A stretch of DNA of 64,000 nucleotides from Epiperipatus broadwayi (taxonomy: Eukaryota; Onychophora; Udeonychophora; Euonychophora; Peripatidae). How positions within the stretch are numbered: position 1 is the first letter of the stretch; each line of letters starts with the position of its first letter. The stretch spans positions 2,360,001-2,424,000 of the forward strand of contig JAQFVV010006341.1 of assembly GCA_028023455.1 (NCBI GenBank), written 5' to 3'. The notes beneath the pieces were generated by a model, which made no database searches, was not told the DNA's origin, and saw only the letters and a list, made by a program, of their open reading frames with translations. Position numbers and translations under genes: made by a program. Positions 24,900 to 37,949 of the stretch are shown piece after piece.

Positions 24900-27780
24900 T
24901 TAACAATTAGCTTTTCCAATAAATTTCCTTGTCATTTACTCTTCTTATCTGTGATGTTTGTTTTGTTAACCTCTGGGATTAAGTTTTAAGATTTTGCATA
25001 TTTATTGTCACCTTTTCTAGCAACTTACCTATTCAGCGATTTCATTTCAATCTTGTAATTTTTACAATATCTGATATTGTTTGTTGTCTCATTGCATTCA
25101 AATCTTCCATATCATTATATAATTTGAAATCTGTATAGCTTTTGTAGTAAGTGATCATTAATTAAATCTATATATTTATTAAGTCTTCTTTTTCAATGAC
25201 ATAGATGTACTTTTAATATTCTACCAAAATTATTTTATCTAAGTTTAATTCTATTATTAAGGTTATCCATTATGTTTTTATCTGTATTAATAATCTGATT
25301 AAGATATTTATAATTGTTAATTTCTAATTCGTTATTATCAATCTTTCTTTTCTTACTTTTTATATAAAGCTGCTGAATTATGCTTCAATGCTTTTTAGCA
25401 TATATCTTTAGTTCTATTTTCTTGCTTTTATCTGATAACTCTAATAACATTTTCTGAAACATTGAAGTATTATTTGCAAAAATAAACCACATCATCTACA
25501 TAATGTTTATGTGTTTTTATTTTTTTCTTTCCCATTTTATTCCACAAAATAATTCCTGTGAAACTATTGACTAATCATTGCTGTTGCATTTTAATACTAT
25601 TTAGAATTTAACAATATCCTGGCTGTTTGGAAACTTTAATCACCATAGAAATACTTGTAGAATCAAATATCTTTTCTTAATCTACAAATCTAATCCCCAA
25701 TGATAATTCATATCCATTGAATCTTTCGATAACTTATATTAGTACTGGATAGAATCTATTGTACTATAATGATTTGAGTTTAAAATTCTCTATAATAGAT
25801 GAGTTGTAATGAATTTTGTGAAAACTTTGGACAGATAGAAGATTGATAAGTCTTAATTCTAACATCATTCATTTTTACCTTTTTGTAAATATGAATATAA
25901 TTGCTGCATTTTTGTACTCACTCAGTATATTTTTATTATTTAGATATTTGTACTTAGTATTACCAACAACTTGTTTCATATATATATATTGCAGAAAAAG
26001 AATCGGAACTAATTCTTTTTTATGTTGTACCTCAAGTATTCAATAGCCAATAATATGTTAAAAAATACATATCTACAAACAACAAAGATTATACAAAGCA
26101 TATAATTATTATAAAAAAGCCTTTTTCGGCAAATTATGTTTTTTGCCCTTTTCAATATGTCTCCACAATACCACAATTTAAAGTCCATACAGCGACATCT
26201 ATATCAATATACAAAAGAAGACACCAACAAATGGATATCATGTATAATAAAGACAATTATATGAATATATACAAAACATCCGTTAAGTTGAATAATAAAT
26301 AAGTGGTTAATGGATAAAGAATGGATAGTTAATTAATATACGTGGCTATATATCTGTTCAATTTGTATAATAGATCAATTTTGTAATATGATTGCATAAA
26401 TATTATGTAATAGATCATGTTGGATATCCATTTGTTTGTCTGTCTTCATTCGTGTATTGATATAGATGTCGCTGTATATACTTTAAATCGTGGTATTCTG
26501 GAGACATATTGAAAAGGGCAAAAAACAATTTGCCAGAAAAGGCTTTTTTATGATAATTATATACTTTGTATAATCTTTGTTGTTAGTAGTAGCTATGTAT
26601 TTTTTAACATATTATTGACTATTGAATATATATAATGGCACGACTCATCTTTATTTAAAATATTTTGAAATTGTGTAATTTTACTAGCAATTTGCTTTCT
26701 TGTTCTTTATTGCTTAAAAATTCTTGTACATATATATTTATGGCTATAACCTTAATACTATGCACCTTGAGTATTCAATTTGCCACTAGTGGGACCTCTG
26801 CAATTCTTGGTAAAAAAAATTCATATATATATATTTAATAATAATGCCAATCTTACTAATAAAGTCTTTCCAATACCAAAATGTTGGTGGTTTTTGTCTT
26901 GATTTTTTTTGTCATTTCATAGTTAGATTTTTATGTCATCATTAATTCTATTTATGCCACTTTACAGAATCCTGGTTAGCCAGTTTTTATAAGTGTACCA
27001 TTTTTTTAATATGTACATATTTCTTTCTTCTTTTTTAATGTAAACATGTCTCAGTTGAAAATTTATTGATGAATTGCTTCTTTTTTATTCCAGATATCTG
27101 TGTAAGAATTATTAATAGGCACCAGTTATTCTGAACATTCTTCAAAGTCTATTAATATTTTTAAATGATTTTCAAATACCAGTTTAAATTCACTGGACTA
27201 TTTTTGAAGATTAGGATTACATGACTTGCTGAGTTTTAAAGTAGATATTTTTAATTAATCAAAATGAAAGCCAACTGTCATATAAATGTTTCTATATTCA
27301 TGTTTGCCTTGATTTTTTTCACAAAAAAATAAAAAACAAAACAGGAATTCGTAATATACAAGTTTTCCCTCAAGTCGATGTCCTTTCTCATTCTCAGTAT
27401 AACTAAATTTATTCACAATTCTCATCTTTTTATCATTTTCCTATGGCTATCTTTAAATACTCCAGAACAATTTTAAAATATTGTTTGATATGACCAAAGC
27501 ATTCTGTTCATCTGTGGAAGATGAAGAATTCAGATATTATTGATCTTCAAAATGTTTTTCCATCAATTATTTACAGAGAATCTCACTCCTTTTGTGCTAT
27601 CAGTATTTGTATAGTGAAGTACATGTCTACTTCAAATCAATTATTTCTTCACACCCTTTTTTTCTAACTTCATACAATTTAACAATATCCCATTTCATAT
27701 TACACAGTTCTTCCAATAACTTATATATTTAGAAGCAAGATAATTTACTGAGTCATTATCTTTCCCATTTTTCTGTTGAT
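24900..27780 (-). mobile_element. decayed LINE, minus strand, copy 2 of a pair
   Basis: Read on the - strand, an endonuclease region (about 27430-27780) aligns with the equivalent part of copy 1 (about 31410-31745), and 27090-27260 aligns with about 30960-31100. The RT catalytic motif appears near 25475-25500 as HYVDDVVYF. An inserted palindromic element (26037-26628) splits it. Limits are approximate, and the reading frame is destroyed by many indels. Confidence 0.6.
26037..26628. mobile_element. palindromic MITE, about 590 bp, inserted in a LINE
   Basis: Left arm about 26037-26245 and right arm about 26412-26628 are inverted copies with few mismatches. The arms contain TTCGGCAAATT / AATTTGCC, TTTTTTGCCCTTTTCAATATG and GCGACATCTATATCAATA-type blocks. 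The outer ends read TATTCAATAG ... CTATTGAATA, so a TA target duplication is plausible (Tc1/mariner-like). A spacer of about 165 bp is unique. No coding capacity. A related half-copy lies at 53425-53560. Confidence 0.8.
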
Positions 27781-28889
27781 AGAAACTTACTTTTTTTTTT
27801 TTTTAATAGTTATTGTAGTTATTTTCTCCCCTCCTTTCTGTGCCTTTTTTTTTTAATTTGCTAATTTTTTTTTTTTTTATCTTTTTCAGTTATTTAAATC
27901 ATGGAACCTGGTCATCATTTTGCACTACTAGGTCTATTTGTGCACTCATATTTCAATTTCTTAATTACAAGCATAGTAATTACATCTCCAAAGTTTTCAT
28001 CTTACAACTTTTTATTCTTTGTTTTTCTTTTTTTTGGAATTAGAATAGAATGGTCATAATTGATTATAAATGACTGTTAATGATGATAAAGATTTCCTTT
28101 ATCAATTATCCAAATATTAAAGGGTATTAACCTATTTGAAACTTAATGTTTTATCTCGCTATTCATAGTGTTGCTTTAATTACATTTGCTTTCATAACAG
28201 TTCTATATTATATTTTATAAATTGTATTTGTAAATGTTTCTATCTCATCAGCAACTTTAATGTAATGAACATTTCCAATATAACCCCATCAGCATTAAAG
28301 CAACAATCATTTAACATCTCATTTAATTATGTATTAAACTAAAAAGGAAAGAATATTAAATGTTACAAATATTTTCTGTTTAATATACAGATTTCCCAAT
28401 AATTATCTCTTCTTTCAATCTATAGTTTTTGTTTTTAAACATATCTTTCATTGATAATTATTTATCTTTTATTCTTTTTTTCCAAATTAAACTGATGTAA
28501 ACATGCTTAATCTTAGAAAATTCCATTAAAGATATCCCAACAACATCTTATCTATATGTGGATTTAGCTAAGTACTGTATTGTAAAATTTTCATATTTTA
28601 TTAAACATTAATCCCTTCATTGGAATCATAAATGATGAAAGGGAATCTAATGACCACCTATCTAAGTCATAGATTGCATTATAAATATCAGATATTTTTT
28701 CAAATCTTTTAATATTTCAAGAACTTCAATTCATTATGATTCATCATTTTTCATGTTAATTAAAACTTTTACAACTTCATTATTGCACAATATTTCATCA
28801 ATATCTATCCTAACTTTTTTTTTCTTTCTGTTACATAATTCAGTTTTATCATTCAAGTTCATGTTGTCGTCATCATTTTCAGCTATTCA
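27781..28889. other. T-rich DNA between two LINE relics
   Basis: No gene recognised. It contains long T-runs at 27790-27880. Confidence 0.4.
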
Positions 28890-31765
28890 AAATGAAACTC
28901 TACATTCATTCCAATTTCTCTGATCTATTGTCTCTTTTCTCTATGTGAAACTTTGTTATTTCATCTTTCTAGGTCTTTTATTATCTCTTTGGATTTATTT
29001 TAAAACTTCATCTGTATATCTATTATTTTTTCTAGCAATATCTAGACCAGCTCTATCATATTCTTTCAATGATGTCAATGATACCTATTTATTCTCTTAC
29101 CCAAGTATTTAGCTTTTAATCTCTGAAAGATCACTATTGTGCTACTGCTCGGTGCCAAGTCTCAGATCCATAAATAAGAATGCCAATAAAATATATCTGT
29201 TAAAAAAATATGCTTTTCAAAAAGATAGTCCTATTTTCTTTTACTTATTCTATGAAAAGCACATCATCTAATTTTTATTTTATAATTAATTTTATTTATT
29301 ATAATTCCATCTGCAATAATAATTTGCCTATGGTCTTTGTTATTTATAGTTATCTGTCTTCATTTTCTTCTGAAAAAATCCATTGAACAGCCTTTTTAGC
29401 ATTTATCTTGTTAGCCTTTTTTTTTACTTTCATCTGATAATTGTTACATTTTCTGAAGTTCTAAAGCATTATTGGTAAAAACAATCACATCATCTGCAAA
29501 ACCTAGATGATTTAAATGAAATTGATTTTTTTCTATGTCCTTCCTATTTTATTCCATAAAATGCTTTTTTAAAAACTGCTGTAAAAAAGGTTTGGAAATA
29601 TGACGTATTCTACTCTTATCACTGGTAATCTGGTCTATTCAGAATATGGCAATGCCCTGTGATTTAATCACTATATAAATGCCTTTGCATAATGTATGAA
29701 TCCAAAGCATAATTTACAATATCTTTTCTCAGTAGTAGGATATCCACTGTGCTTGTTTGGTTTGAATGCTAAGTTCTCTGTGAATTATACTTGATAAAGA
29801 TCTTGTGTAGAATTGACAGAATATTGATAGATCTGTAATTTCTGGAATCTTTATTATCATTGTTTTTAAAATCACTACTGCATTCATCTTTACTTTTAAA
29901 ACATTTAGTCTATATATATAGTTTTACCAATTTTTTTTTTTATTCCTTCATTTCTTTTCAAATATCCATAATAATTTCAGTTCCTAGAATTTTTTTCTTC
30001 TTCATAGATTTAATTGCATGTCTCACCTCTTCACTTAAAATGCTTGGCAATTAATATGTAATTGTTGGGTGTTGTTTTATTTTCTTGTTCTTTATTACTA
30101 TATAATTCTTTGTAGAACTTTTTCATATATTTCTTGATGTCCCTCTTTTTAATAATATTTGTATCTTTTCTTCTTATTGCTGAAATAATTTTTTTCTACA
30201 TCAAGATGTTATTTTATAATTTTGAAATTTTCATTCTCTTCAATAACTTTCCTTACCAATTCACAGACATATTTTTTTACATTACTGTTAACTCTTTTTT
30301 GTAATATTTTACAGAATTCCGGATATTTAATTAAACTACTTGTCTAAAGATTTGTGATGATGGGATATTAGATGTGATAGTATGTTGGACTATTTCAATT
30401 ATCTATCATTAAATGTTGAATGTATAGAAAATTTTAAACTTTTCAAATGCGAAGAACTTGTTAGTAATAACAACAATATACATAATATTTTGAGTAGTAT
30501 TATTATTCTCCATTCTTTTTCAGGTATTGCTGGTCTGACCAGTGACAATATTAGCATAGGAGTGGTACTTAAATCTTAATAATCAAGAATCTAAAGGTGT
30601 AAGTTCAATTCCTAAGCTAATATTGCCACTGGTCCAGTAATACCTGAAAAAGAGTGGACAATAATACTATTCAAAACATGTAATTACTAACCTGTATTGT
30701 CTATTTGTGTGTTATTACTAACAAGTTGTTTGTATTAGAAAATTTTAAATAAAGTTTAAAATTTTTTATATATTCAACATTTTTATGATAGATGACGGAA
30801 ATAGTCCAATATATTATCACATTCAATTATACTTGATGGATCATTTTAAGATATTTTCATATTTCTTACTTTCTTCATACATTTTTTTGTTCAGTTGAAA
30901 ATTTAACAGTGAATTACTGCTTTTTTGTGCCAGCTTTTTTTTTTTCCGGTTCTTAATAGAATATCAATTGTCTTTTTTATCAATCTCAGTTAAGGTTGAA
31001 TCATCTTCAAAATTTGTCACTAGTTTAAAATGATTAACAAGTTTTAATTTAAATTCATTGGAATATTTCTGAAGATTAGGAATATTAAGTCTCAATAGTA
31101 TTTTCAATTTTGCATCAACATGTATTTTATATCTTACTAATCATTGATCACTTCCTATGTTAAAATTATTAAGAACCTTACAATTTTGGTATACATTATT
31201 TTATGTTGACCAAAATATCCATTTCTTGGATGCTTCCATGTCTATTTCCTTTTAGCAGTTTTCTTACAAAAAGAATTTATGACATATGACTTTTCTTGTG
31301 AATTCCACAAGTTTGTGACCTTTCTCGTTTCTATTACCATAATTATATTTACTTCCAACACTTCTTCTTTCACTCATTTAACAATTCCAACCATGACAAT
31401 TTTAATATGTTTGGCCTGATCAAAAGCATTTTATATATCCACATAAAAATCATCTGCTTTTTCATCAGAATGTGAAGTTGTTTTGGCATAAACCTGAATT
31501 ATCTCTATTTGATATCTTTCATTAATTTGAATAACTAATTTTGCCACTCTATCTGATATACCATCAATCTCTACAACATTGCTGGGGTGGGGGGTTTCTT
31601 ATTTATAATGAATCATGCTTCATTTGTGCCTTTATAATAAAATACATGTCCAGTTGTCACATCGTTTCCTCATCTGTTTTTACTTTACAAGGTCCAGCAA
31701 TATCTCATTCAATATTAGATAGTTCTTTCTTTGTTTTTTAATTTATGCAGTCTTTCTTCACATGC
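28890..31765 (-). mobile_element. decayed LINE, minus strand, copy 1 of a pair
   Basis: On the - strand from 31765 downward, an endonuclease start near 31700 reads KELSNIE.DIAG. IIQVYAKTTSHSDEKADDFY (about 31440-31505) corresponds to the conserved (I)QVYAPT......FY stretch. KHIKIVM.G near 31395 matches the lead-in to the GDFNA motif. The RT catalytic block near 29470-29505 reads GFADDVIVF. YGSETWH at about 29150-29185 and a KR-rich block near 28950-29000 match the C-terminal region of RTE/CR1-type ORF2. Stops throughout. A foldback element (30371-30824) is inserted between endonuclease and RT. Confidence 0.7.
30371..30824. mobile_element. foldback element, about 454 bp, inserted in a LINE
   Basis: The left half from 30371 (GATGTGATAGTATGTTGGAC) is the imperfect reverse complement of the right half ending at about 30824 (GTCCAATATATTATCACATTC). 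Matching blocks include CTTGTTAGTAATAAC / GTTATTACTAACAAG and, near the centre, TTTTTCAGGTATT / AATACCTGAAAAA. The axis is near 30590. Pairing runs almost end to end, so the RNA would form one long hairpin. The 65-codon + strand ORF in it is a by-product. Confidence 0.8.
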
Positions 31766-33160
31766 AAATTATCTGCAGTTGTGGATAGCTAAATAAAAGT
31801 CATTGTCAAATAGCAACTTGAATCCAAGGAATTTTTTAGCACTTACCAACTTTAATCACCAGTTACTACTATCTTGGTTGATTGCTTTATAACTCCTGGG
31901 AATAAGGGCTAGAATTTAATTTTGTTTGTCATTATAAATATCTAAATAATGATTATTCTCATTGCTTTCAAGAAAACTCAAATAATATTCGAGTTAAGAA
32001 CTATCAAACATCTGAGAGAAAAAAAAAGTTTTTGATCTTGAACTCAAAAGATTAAAAGCCATTAACTGAAGCTAATTGGTGCATCTTGATGAGCAGTCAA
32101 TCCATGTTTAGTTAACATGAATTATAACATTGTTCTTGAAATGACAAAAACATGTAGAGAAGATATTAAAATTTTTTGTTCAATTCCTTTGAGGCCTCAA
32201 AAATCGAAGGCCATTTTTCAGTCATCTAGAATTTTTATTTATAATTATTATATCTTACTAGATTTTCTTTTTAACTATTCTTAATATCATCTCATTGACA
32301 TTTCTGGTGACAAATTCATACTTTTCCATTATCTTCACTCTTCCATTTTATTCATATCTCTTGTTAACATGAACATTTTGTTCTCTTATCTTTCTTATAT
32401 AAACTGTAGTTTTCACTTTATCATCTTTTTTTTAATTAGGTGACATCTTTTATTTGAATTTATTAATCATTTTGCTAATTCTATTACTACTTTTTATTTT
32501 ATCACTGGCTTCTTTTTCAATTGTTTGTTTTCTTTTAGAATGTATCTCCATTGTACCAACAGTAAATTATCTAAATGTGTCTCAGTTCATAAACATATTT
32601 GCATATTTTTTTCTTAAACCTGTTTTATTTCAGAATATTTTAATTACTATTTATTTGATGTTTTCATATGCAAATTTCTGTATGACATTCACATATTCAC
32701 TATTATCATGCTATTTTCTTTACAAAAATTTATAAACATTTTTTTCTATCATATCTTATCCTTAACTCATAATTCTATCACTTTATCATCACACATTTCT
32801 ATCTTCCATTAATATTATACAATTATTTTTTTCATCATCATAGTCATTAGTTAGTGTGTATTCATGAACAACCATCTGATTCCTTATTAAGTTTAACCAT
32901 ACTAAGTCCTTCATTTCAAGGGTGCTACTATAAAACGACTGAAATAATACTAGTATATTATGCTTATCCTAACCAATTGATATTTAAGCATTCTTCGATT
33001 CTCTTCTTTGCAGTCCATCCATTTTCTTTCAAAATTTAACATATTTATTTTAATAAAAAATAAATAATCATAACTTGTAAATATCTGTAATTGAAAAGCA
33101 GAAATAATTACTTCCCACTGAGTTACGTAATATTACACATGTCTTTTCTTCAATTGCAAA
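31766..33160. other. AT-rich DNA, nothing recognised
   Basis: No gene recognised. The 93-codon + strand frame at 32454-32735 is composed of F/L/I/Y codons expected from T-rich DNA and has no recognisable motif. Confidence 0.4.
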
Positions 33161-33164
33161 AGTT

Positions 33165-33370
33165 TCAGATCATAATGATAGTCACTTCAAGCTCTTTTAA
33201 TGATTGAATTAGCGCAACAGTTCCATTCATTTGCCTGAATGGAATTTGATTTACATTACTCATTGGAGAATTGATAGTGGAACTTTTGAGTTGGGAGCCT
33301 ACCCACTTTACCACTGCCCTAAATGATATGGTGGCCCTAGATTGTTGTGTGTGTGTATATATATATATTA
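33165..33370 (-). repeat. possible SINE-like segment ending in a (GT)n(TA)n microsatellite
   Basis: On the - strand the stretch around 33285-33330 reads GGGCAGTGGTAAAGTGGGTAG, reminiscent of a tRNA-derived SINE head (A-box-like), after a GT/TA microsatellite at about 33344-33369. No B box was found at the expected spacing. Weak call. Confidence 0.25.
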
Positions 33371-33389
33371 GCATGAATATTTTCATAAC

Positions 33390-35290
33390 TAAAAGATTAA
33401 TGTCTATGATTAGCTGATAGGAAATTCTTATATATGATTGAAAATTATTTTGATTAGATTCCTGAAAGAAATGTTGGTTGGCTCTCTTTTTTTTTTTTTT
33501 TTTTTTGCTATATTATGTAAGTCTGATCAAAAACTTTTTTATTAAACTATCAATTAATTAAAACAGTTTATTGAAAAAAATTAAACACATTATTGCCAGA
33601 GCTTTTCTTCCTCAGATTATAAGAATTAGCTAAATTCATTAAATGTTGACTTGTAATATTATAATACATATAATATACATGCTTTTGCTTCTCATTAATA
33701 ATAAGACATTTTGTTTAGATAAACAGTATTCTGTAAAACTGGCTCTTTGATTCAAGTAATATGATAAAGAAGATATTTCTTTATATAAATATATATGATA
33801 TTTTATCATTGAGATTAAAGAGTTAAAATTGATAGATATTTAATTCCATATCATGTTGTATAAGTTGGTATAGATATAGAAGTATGTCCAAGTCATGCTT
33901 CCTATACATATCAATAACTATTTATTGGTATATGATTTAGTTCCAGGACATATTTGTTTTAAAATGTACCAATAAATAACTTGGCTTTATAACCAAGCTT
34001 TCATCATTGTCCGGGTACTGTTATATAATTTGGTGCTACGAAGTGGACCTTGCACTCCCCATACCATTATATAATTTGCTGTCCATATCTGTGGGGCACT
34101 CAGAGTCATCTAATTAATTAACTTTGATCTTGTTTTCCTTTCTCCATTTTTAAAAATAAAAAAACATTGATAAGTTATGAAACTGATTTTCTTTTTTTAT
34201 TTTGTTCAATTTTTTCCCCTCAAACAGAATTGATTTCTATGAGTTCTTTTAATAATTTTTGATCACATTTTGCAAGGATTAATGTTTTCTTAAAAATAAA
34301 ATCGTATTAACTATGTTAATAAATGGCTGTGAGCTAGATTTTTTCCTAACAGTAAAAATATGCCCTTTTCTGATATTAATTTTGCAGTTCTGATCCGATA
34401 TATGAAAGTTCAGTATGGAATTTCTTAAATGCTATGAAATTCTAAAGAAGTTATGTTCTTGGAGCATAGAAATATTTTTGTTTTCTAAAGAAGTATAAAT
34501 GGTGTTCCTTTTTTTTTTTTAAAAAAAAAATATATATATCAATTTTATCAATGATGCTTTTTATATAAGATAAATTCATCTCAATTTCTGAATGGTCAAT
34601 TTTTATTATTATTATATTTTGGCCAAGATGTCTTGATAAATATGACTGTTAGGAGAAAGCTTTTTGTTCTATGTAACAGTGTTCTACCCACAAAAAGTAA
34701 TTGATCTGAATAATGGTGAGAAGAAAACTATAAATGTCTTCCTGTACATGTTTTTTTTTTATATAGGGTAAAATAAAGAACCATCTTCATTCTTTTAATT
34801 AAAATATATATAAAAAATCATTAACTACCATGAGGCCAGAAATATCATTATGTCAGCCATAAAGATGGGATTTTTAATCATTAAAAATAATATTTTCCAT
34901 AAAAATACAGCCTGTTATTTGCAAAAGTTATTTATAGAAAAAAGTACATTTATAACTCCTTAACCAATAGTCTTTGGATAAAAACATGAATGAAGAATTT
35001 AAAAAGGAATAAGTTCTTATAATTTAAGAAGACTATATATAAGGGTATATTTATGATCTTATAGAAACATTCAATATTTTTTAACTTTTGTTTTTTCAAT
35101 AAATATATTGGATTGCTAACATATTTTAATGAATAAATTTTTGGTCCTGCTCATATTTAATAGCAAGGAAATAGAGCTGAATCAATATTTCTTTCAGATA
35201 TTTGGTAAATTTAATCAAAATAGTTTATATACATATATATATACAGAATTTTCTCTCAAATAATCATAAAAAGTATATCATCTTTGTTTT
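33390..35290. other. AT-rich DNA with one hairpin
   Basis: No gene recognised. TATTTATTGGTA (33919-33930) and its exact reverse complement (33967-33978) form a hairpin with a 36-base loop. A less AT-rich patch follows at about 34000-34110. Poly-T at about 33489-33506. Confidence 0.45.
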
Positions 35291-35299
35291 CAACCATTA

Positions 35300-35560
35300 T
35301 TGATCCACTGCAGGTTTGGTCTCTCCAAGTTCAACTCACCTCCGATTTCAAGTCTCTCTTCTCCGCATCATCCCTACACACTTCCTTATTTCATCCATCC
35401 ATTCATATTTGGTCTATTTTTAGTTCTTTTACAATCTTTTGAAATTCAGTTTAAGATTTCAATTGTTCATCTATTATCATCTCTTTTAACAATGTGTCCA
35501 GTCCAACTCCACTTCAGTCTCTTAATACTGTCAATGATGCCAGTAAGATCTGTTTGTTCT
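35300..35560 (-). mobile_element. LINE 3' fragment, minus strand
   Basis: On the - strand, RLKWSWTGHIVKRDDNR (about 35470-35520), KDCKRTKNRPNMNGWMK (about 35390-35440), ERPNLQW near 35315 and neighbouring blocks match the (W)(T/A)GHI.RR.D.RW ... CKR..GRP..RW C-terminal block of LINE ORF2. The block at 17220-17360 in the CNOT11 intron has the same pattern on the opposite strand. Only the 3' end survives. Confidence 0.65.
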
Positions 35561-35599
35561 TTCACCTATATTTACAATCATATATAAATATTAATTACA

Positions 35600-37940
35600 T
35601 AAATGAATGCATATTTGGTCAGAAATTTTCAAAAATAATATTCCAGTAAATAACAGACTCATCTAACTAAATATTGCAGAATGAATTTCACATCTAGGAC
35701 AATTTTTGTGTAGTTGAGTTGATCTTTAATAATAATATATATATAATTATGTAAAACTCATCAGATATTTCCACAAATATCAAGCAATAATTGGATGGCT
35801 ATTTGAGTTGACAATGGATTGACTATCTAGAATAAAAATTTGAAATTTACTTAAGAAATTATCTTTACATGGTAAATTTTGTTCACATTCAGAGATTATA
35901 ATATATATTATCATATACATATATATTTACTGAATTTTTTTTTGTTGTACATTTCTAATCCTTACTTATTTAATTTTAATTCTTCTATTTTATTTTTTGT
36001 TTAATAATCAATTAGTAATTGTATAGTTAATTAGAAAATCGTGATATTCGAGAACCTAAATGATAATGTTGAGTTCTACTAAATTAATTTTTTTTTGTTT
36101 TGTTCACTTTATTTAGCCAAGAATTCTAACTTTGTTCTATATGATTTAATTCAGTGATAATTAGATAAAGAGCTGATGATTCTTGGTCAATTCTTAACCG
36201 AATAAATAAAATAGTAAACTATTGAACAATTTCTGTGCCATATCACTCAAAGTTACTAGATCTTCTAATGTTACATAGTCAATTTGTATGTATAACATCA
36301 ATCAAACTGCAATAAAAACATGGTAACATTCTTAAAACATTAAATAATAAGTAAATTGCAAATGGCTTTCCATTACTAATGCATGATCGTCATCAACTAC
36401 AAGTAATTGATAATGATTATAGATCAGTAATTGAACGCACTCTGCAATTTACTTATATTTTAAAAGTTAAATATTATATATATAATATCAAATGTAATTT
36501 TTGTTTGTTTTTTATGTTTAATAACTTAATGGCTATGTGATAATAATTAATTCTTTGTTATTTTAAAGAAGTTTAGTAATATATTTATCTTTTCATCTAA
36601 AAAATTTTGCCTAGTATCTTTAAAATTGTGAACAAATTCAAAATGTAAAGTGATTGTTAACATGTACACAAATTGCTATAAAAAATATTTCTGTAATAAA
36701 TATATAAATTTGGACTGACAAAATTTTTTACTGTATTTTATAAAGATGGATTTTATTTACTGAATAGTTGATGAGAAGCTTTATTTATTTATTTTGAAAC
36801 TTTAATGATTAAATCACTGGTTATGTTATTGGACTGAGGTCAGGATTATCTTCACATCTAAAACTGTAAATCTCAAGTAATTGTCATTAACAACAATATT
36901 TGATCCATTTTTGCTTGTTAATACTGTATTAATTTATAGTAATTGTTAAGTGAATGTTAATTATTTCAATTAAATATTGTATTTTTTAATTTATTAAATG
37001 AATCTGAAATTTTTTTATTTTATTGATATATAATTTATCATATATACACAAAATTTTCCATTCACGTTATATTTTTTATATTTTGTTTTATTATGTGAAG
37101 GGACTGGATTTTTTTTATTACATCCTTATGACTATTCTATTGAAAACTCCTATGTTTCAACCATTTTTTATTATCATTTTCAAAGATTATTTTTATAAAA
37201 TATATAATGAACTTCACCGAAAATGCCCTCGACTTTAGATTATAAAGACTAAACAACTTCATTATGCAAATGAACAAATATATGAAAATTTGAATTACAA
37301 ATGCAAACAAAGGGAAAAATCAATATTATATAATACATATTCTACAATATACAATGAATAAGATATAATATTTACAATGATATTTATATATTTTATATTA
37401 TAGAAATCATCCTTGAAAATGATCATAAAAGATGATTGAAACCTAGTTGAGAGTTTTTAGTATAATATTCACAAGCATGTGATAAATAAAAAAAGATTCA
37501 TATAAATAAATCAAGATGTAAAAAGAACAAAGCAAGTAGAGAATCTTGATATGTTTAGAAAAAAAAAGGAGTGATTACTTACTGATAATTAATAATTATT
37601 AATGATGTATTATGTAATTTAGCATATTTTCAAAAGGCTGGTTTGTTTGAAGTGGTGTCTCCTTTGAAAACACTAATGTTTTTGCTTAATTTTTATAAGA
37701 TCTTAGTGAAATTGTGGTCTTCTAATAATAAAATGCATTAATTTTTAAAACCCAGCATTAAATTTAAACTGAGTGTTGTCATTTACATAAAAATTAAATA
37801 CATAGCTAGTATCCCTATCCCCCTAGTTTATTTATTTCTTCTCTTCATTAAATCACAATTGTTGAATGGTCACTATTTTGAGATAAATCAGTATTAATAA
37901 TGACTATTATGTTTAGTTATTTTAACATTGTGGATAATCA
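35600..37940. other. AT-rich DNA, nothing recognised
   Basis: No gene or complete element recognised. A possible A-box-like patch near 36800-36860 is too weak to call. Confidence 0.4.
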
Positions 37941-37949
37941 CATTAAATG

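Noticed and set aside
27480-27520. FDMTKAF on the + strand as a plus-strand RT motif
   Set aside because: The same stretch aligns in the opposite orientation with the endonuclease part of the neighbouring LINE copy; the plus-strand resemblance is accidental.
31410-31450. KAFDQ-like reading on the - strand as RT motif A of the LINE
   Set aside because: The neighbouring sequence (IIQVYA.TTSH......FY followed by KHIKIVM.G) aligns with the endonuclease domain, so this is endonuclease sequence and not the RT palm.
32454-32735. 93-codon membrane-protein-like ORF
   Set aside because: F/L/I/Y-rich frames are expected in T-rich DNA; no motif, no splice context, no conservation evidence.
35300-35587. 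95-codon plus-strand ORF
   Set aside because: Shadow of a minus-strand LINE C-terminal fragment in the same place.
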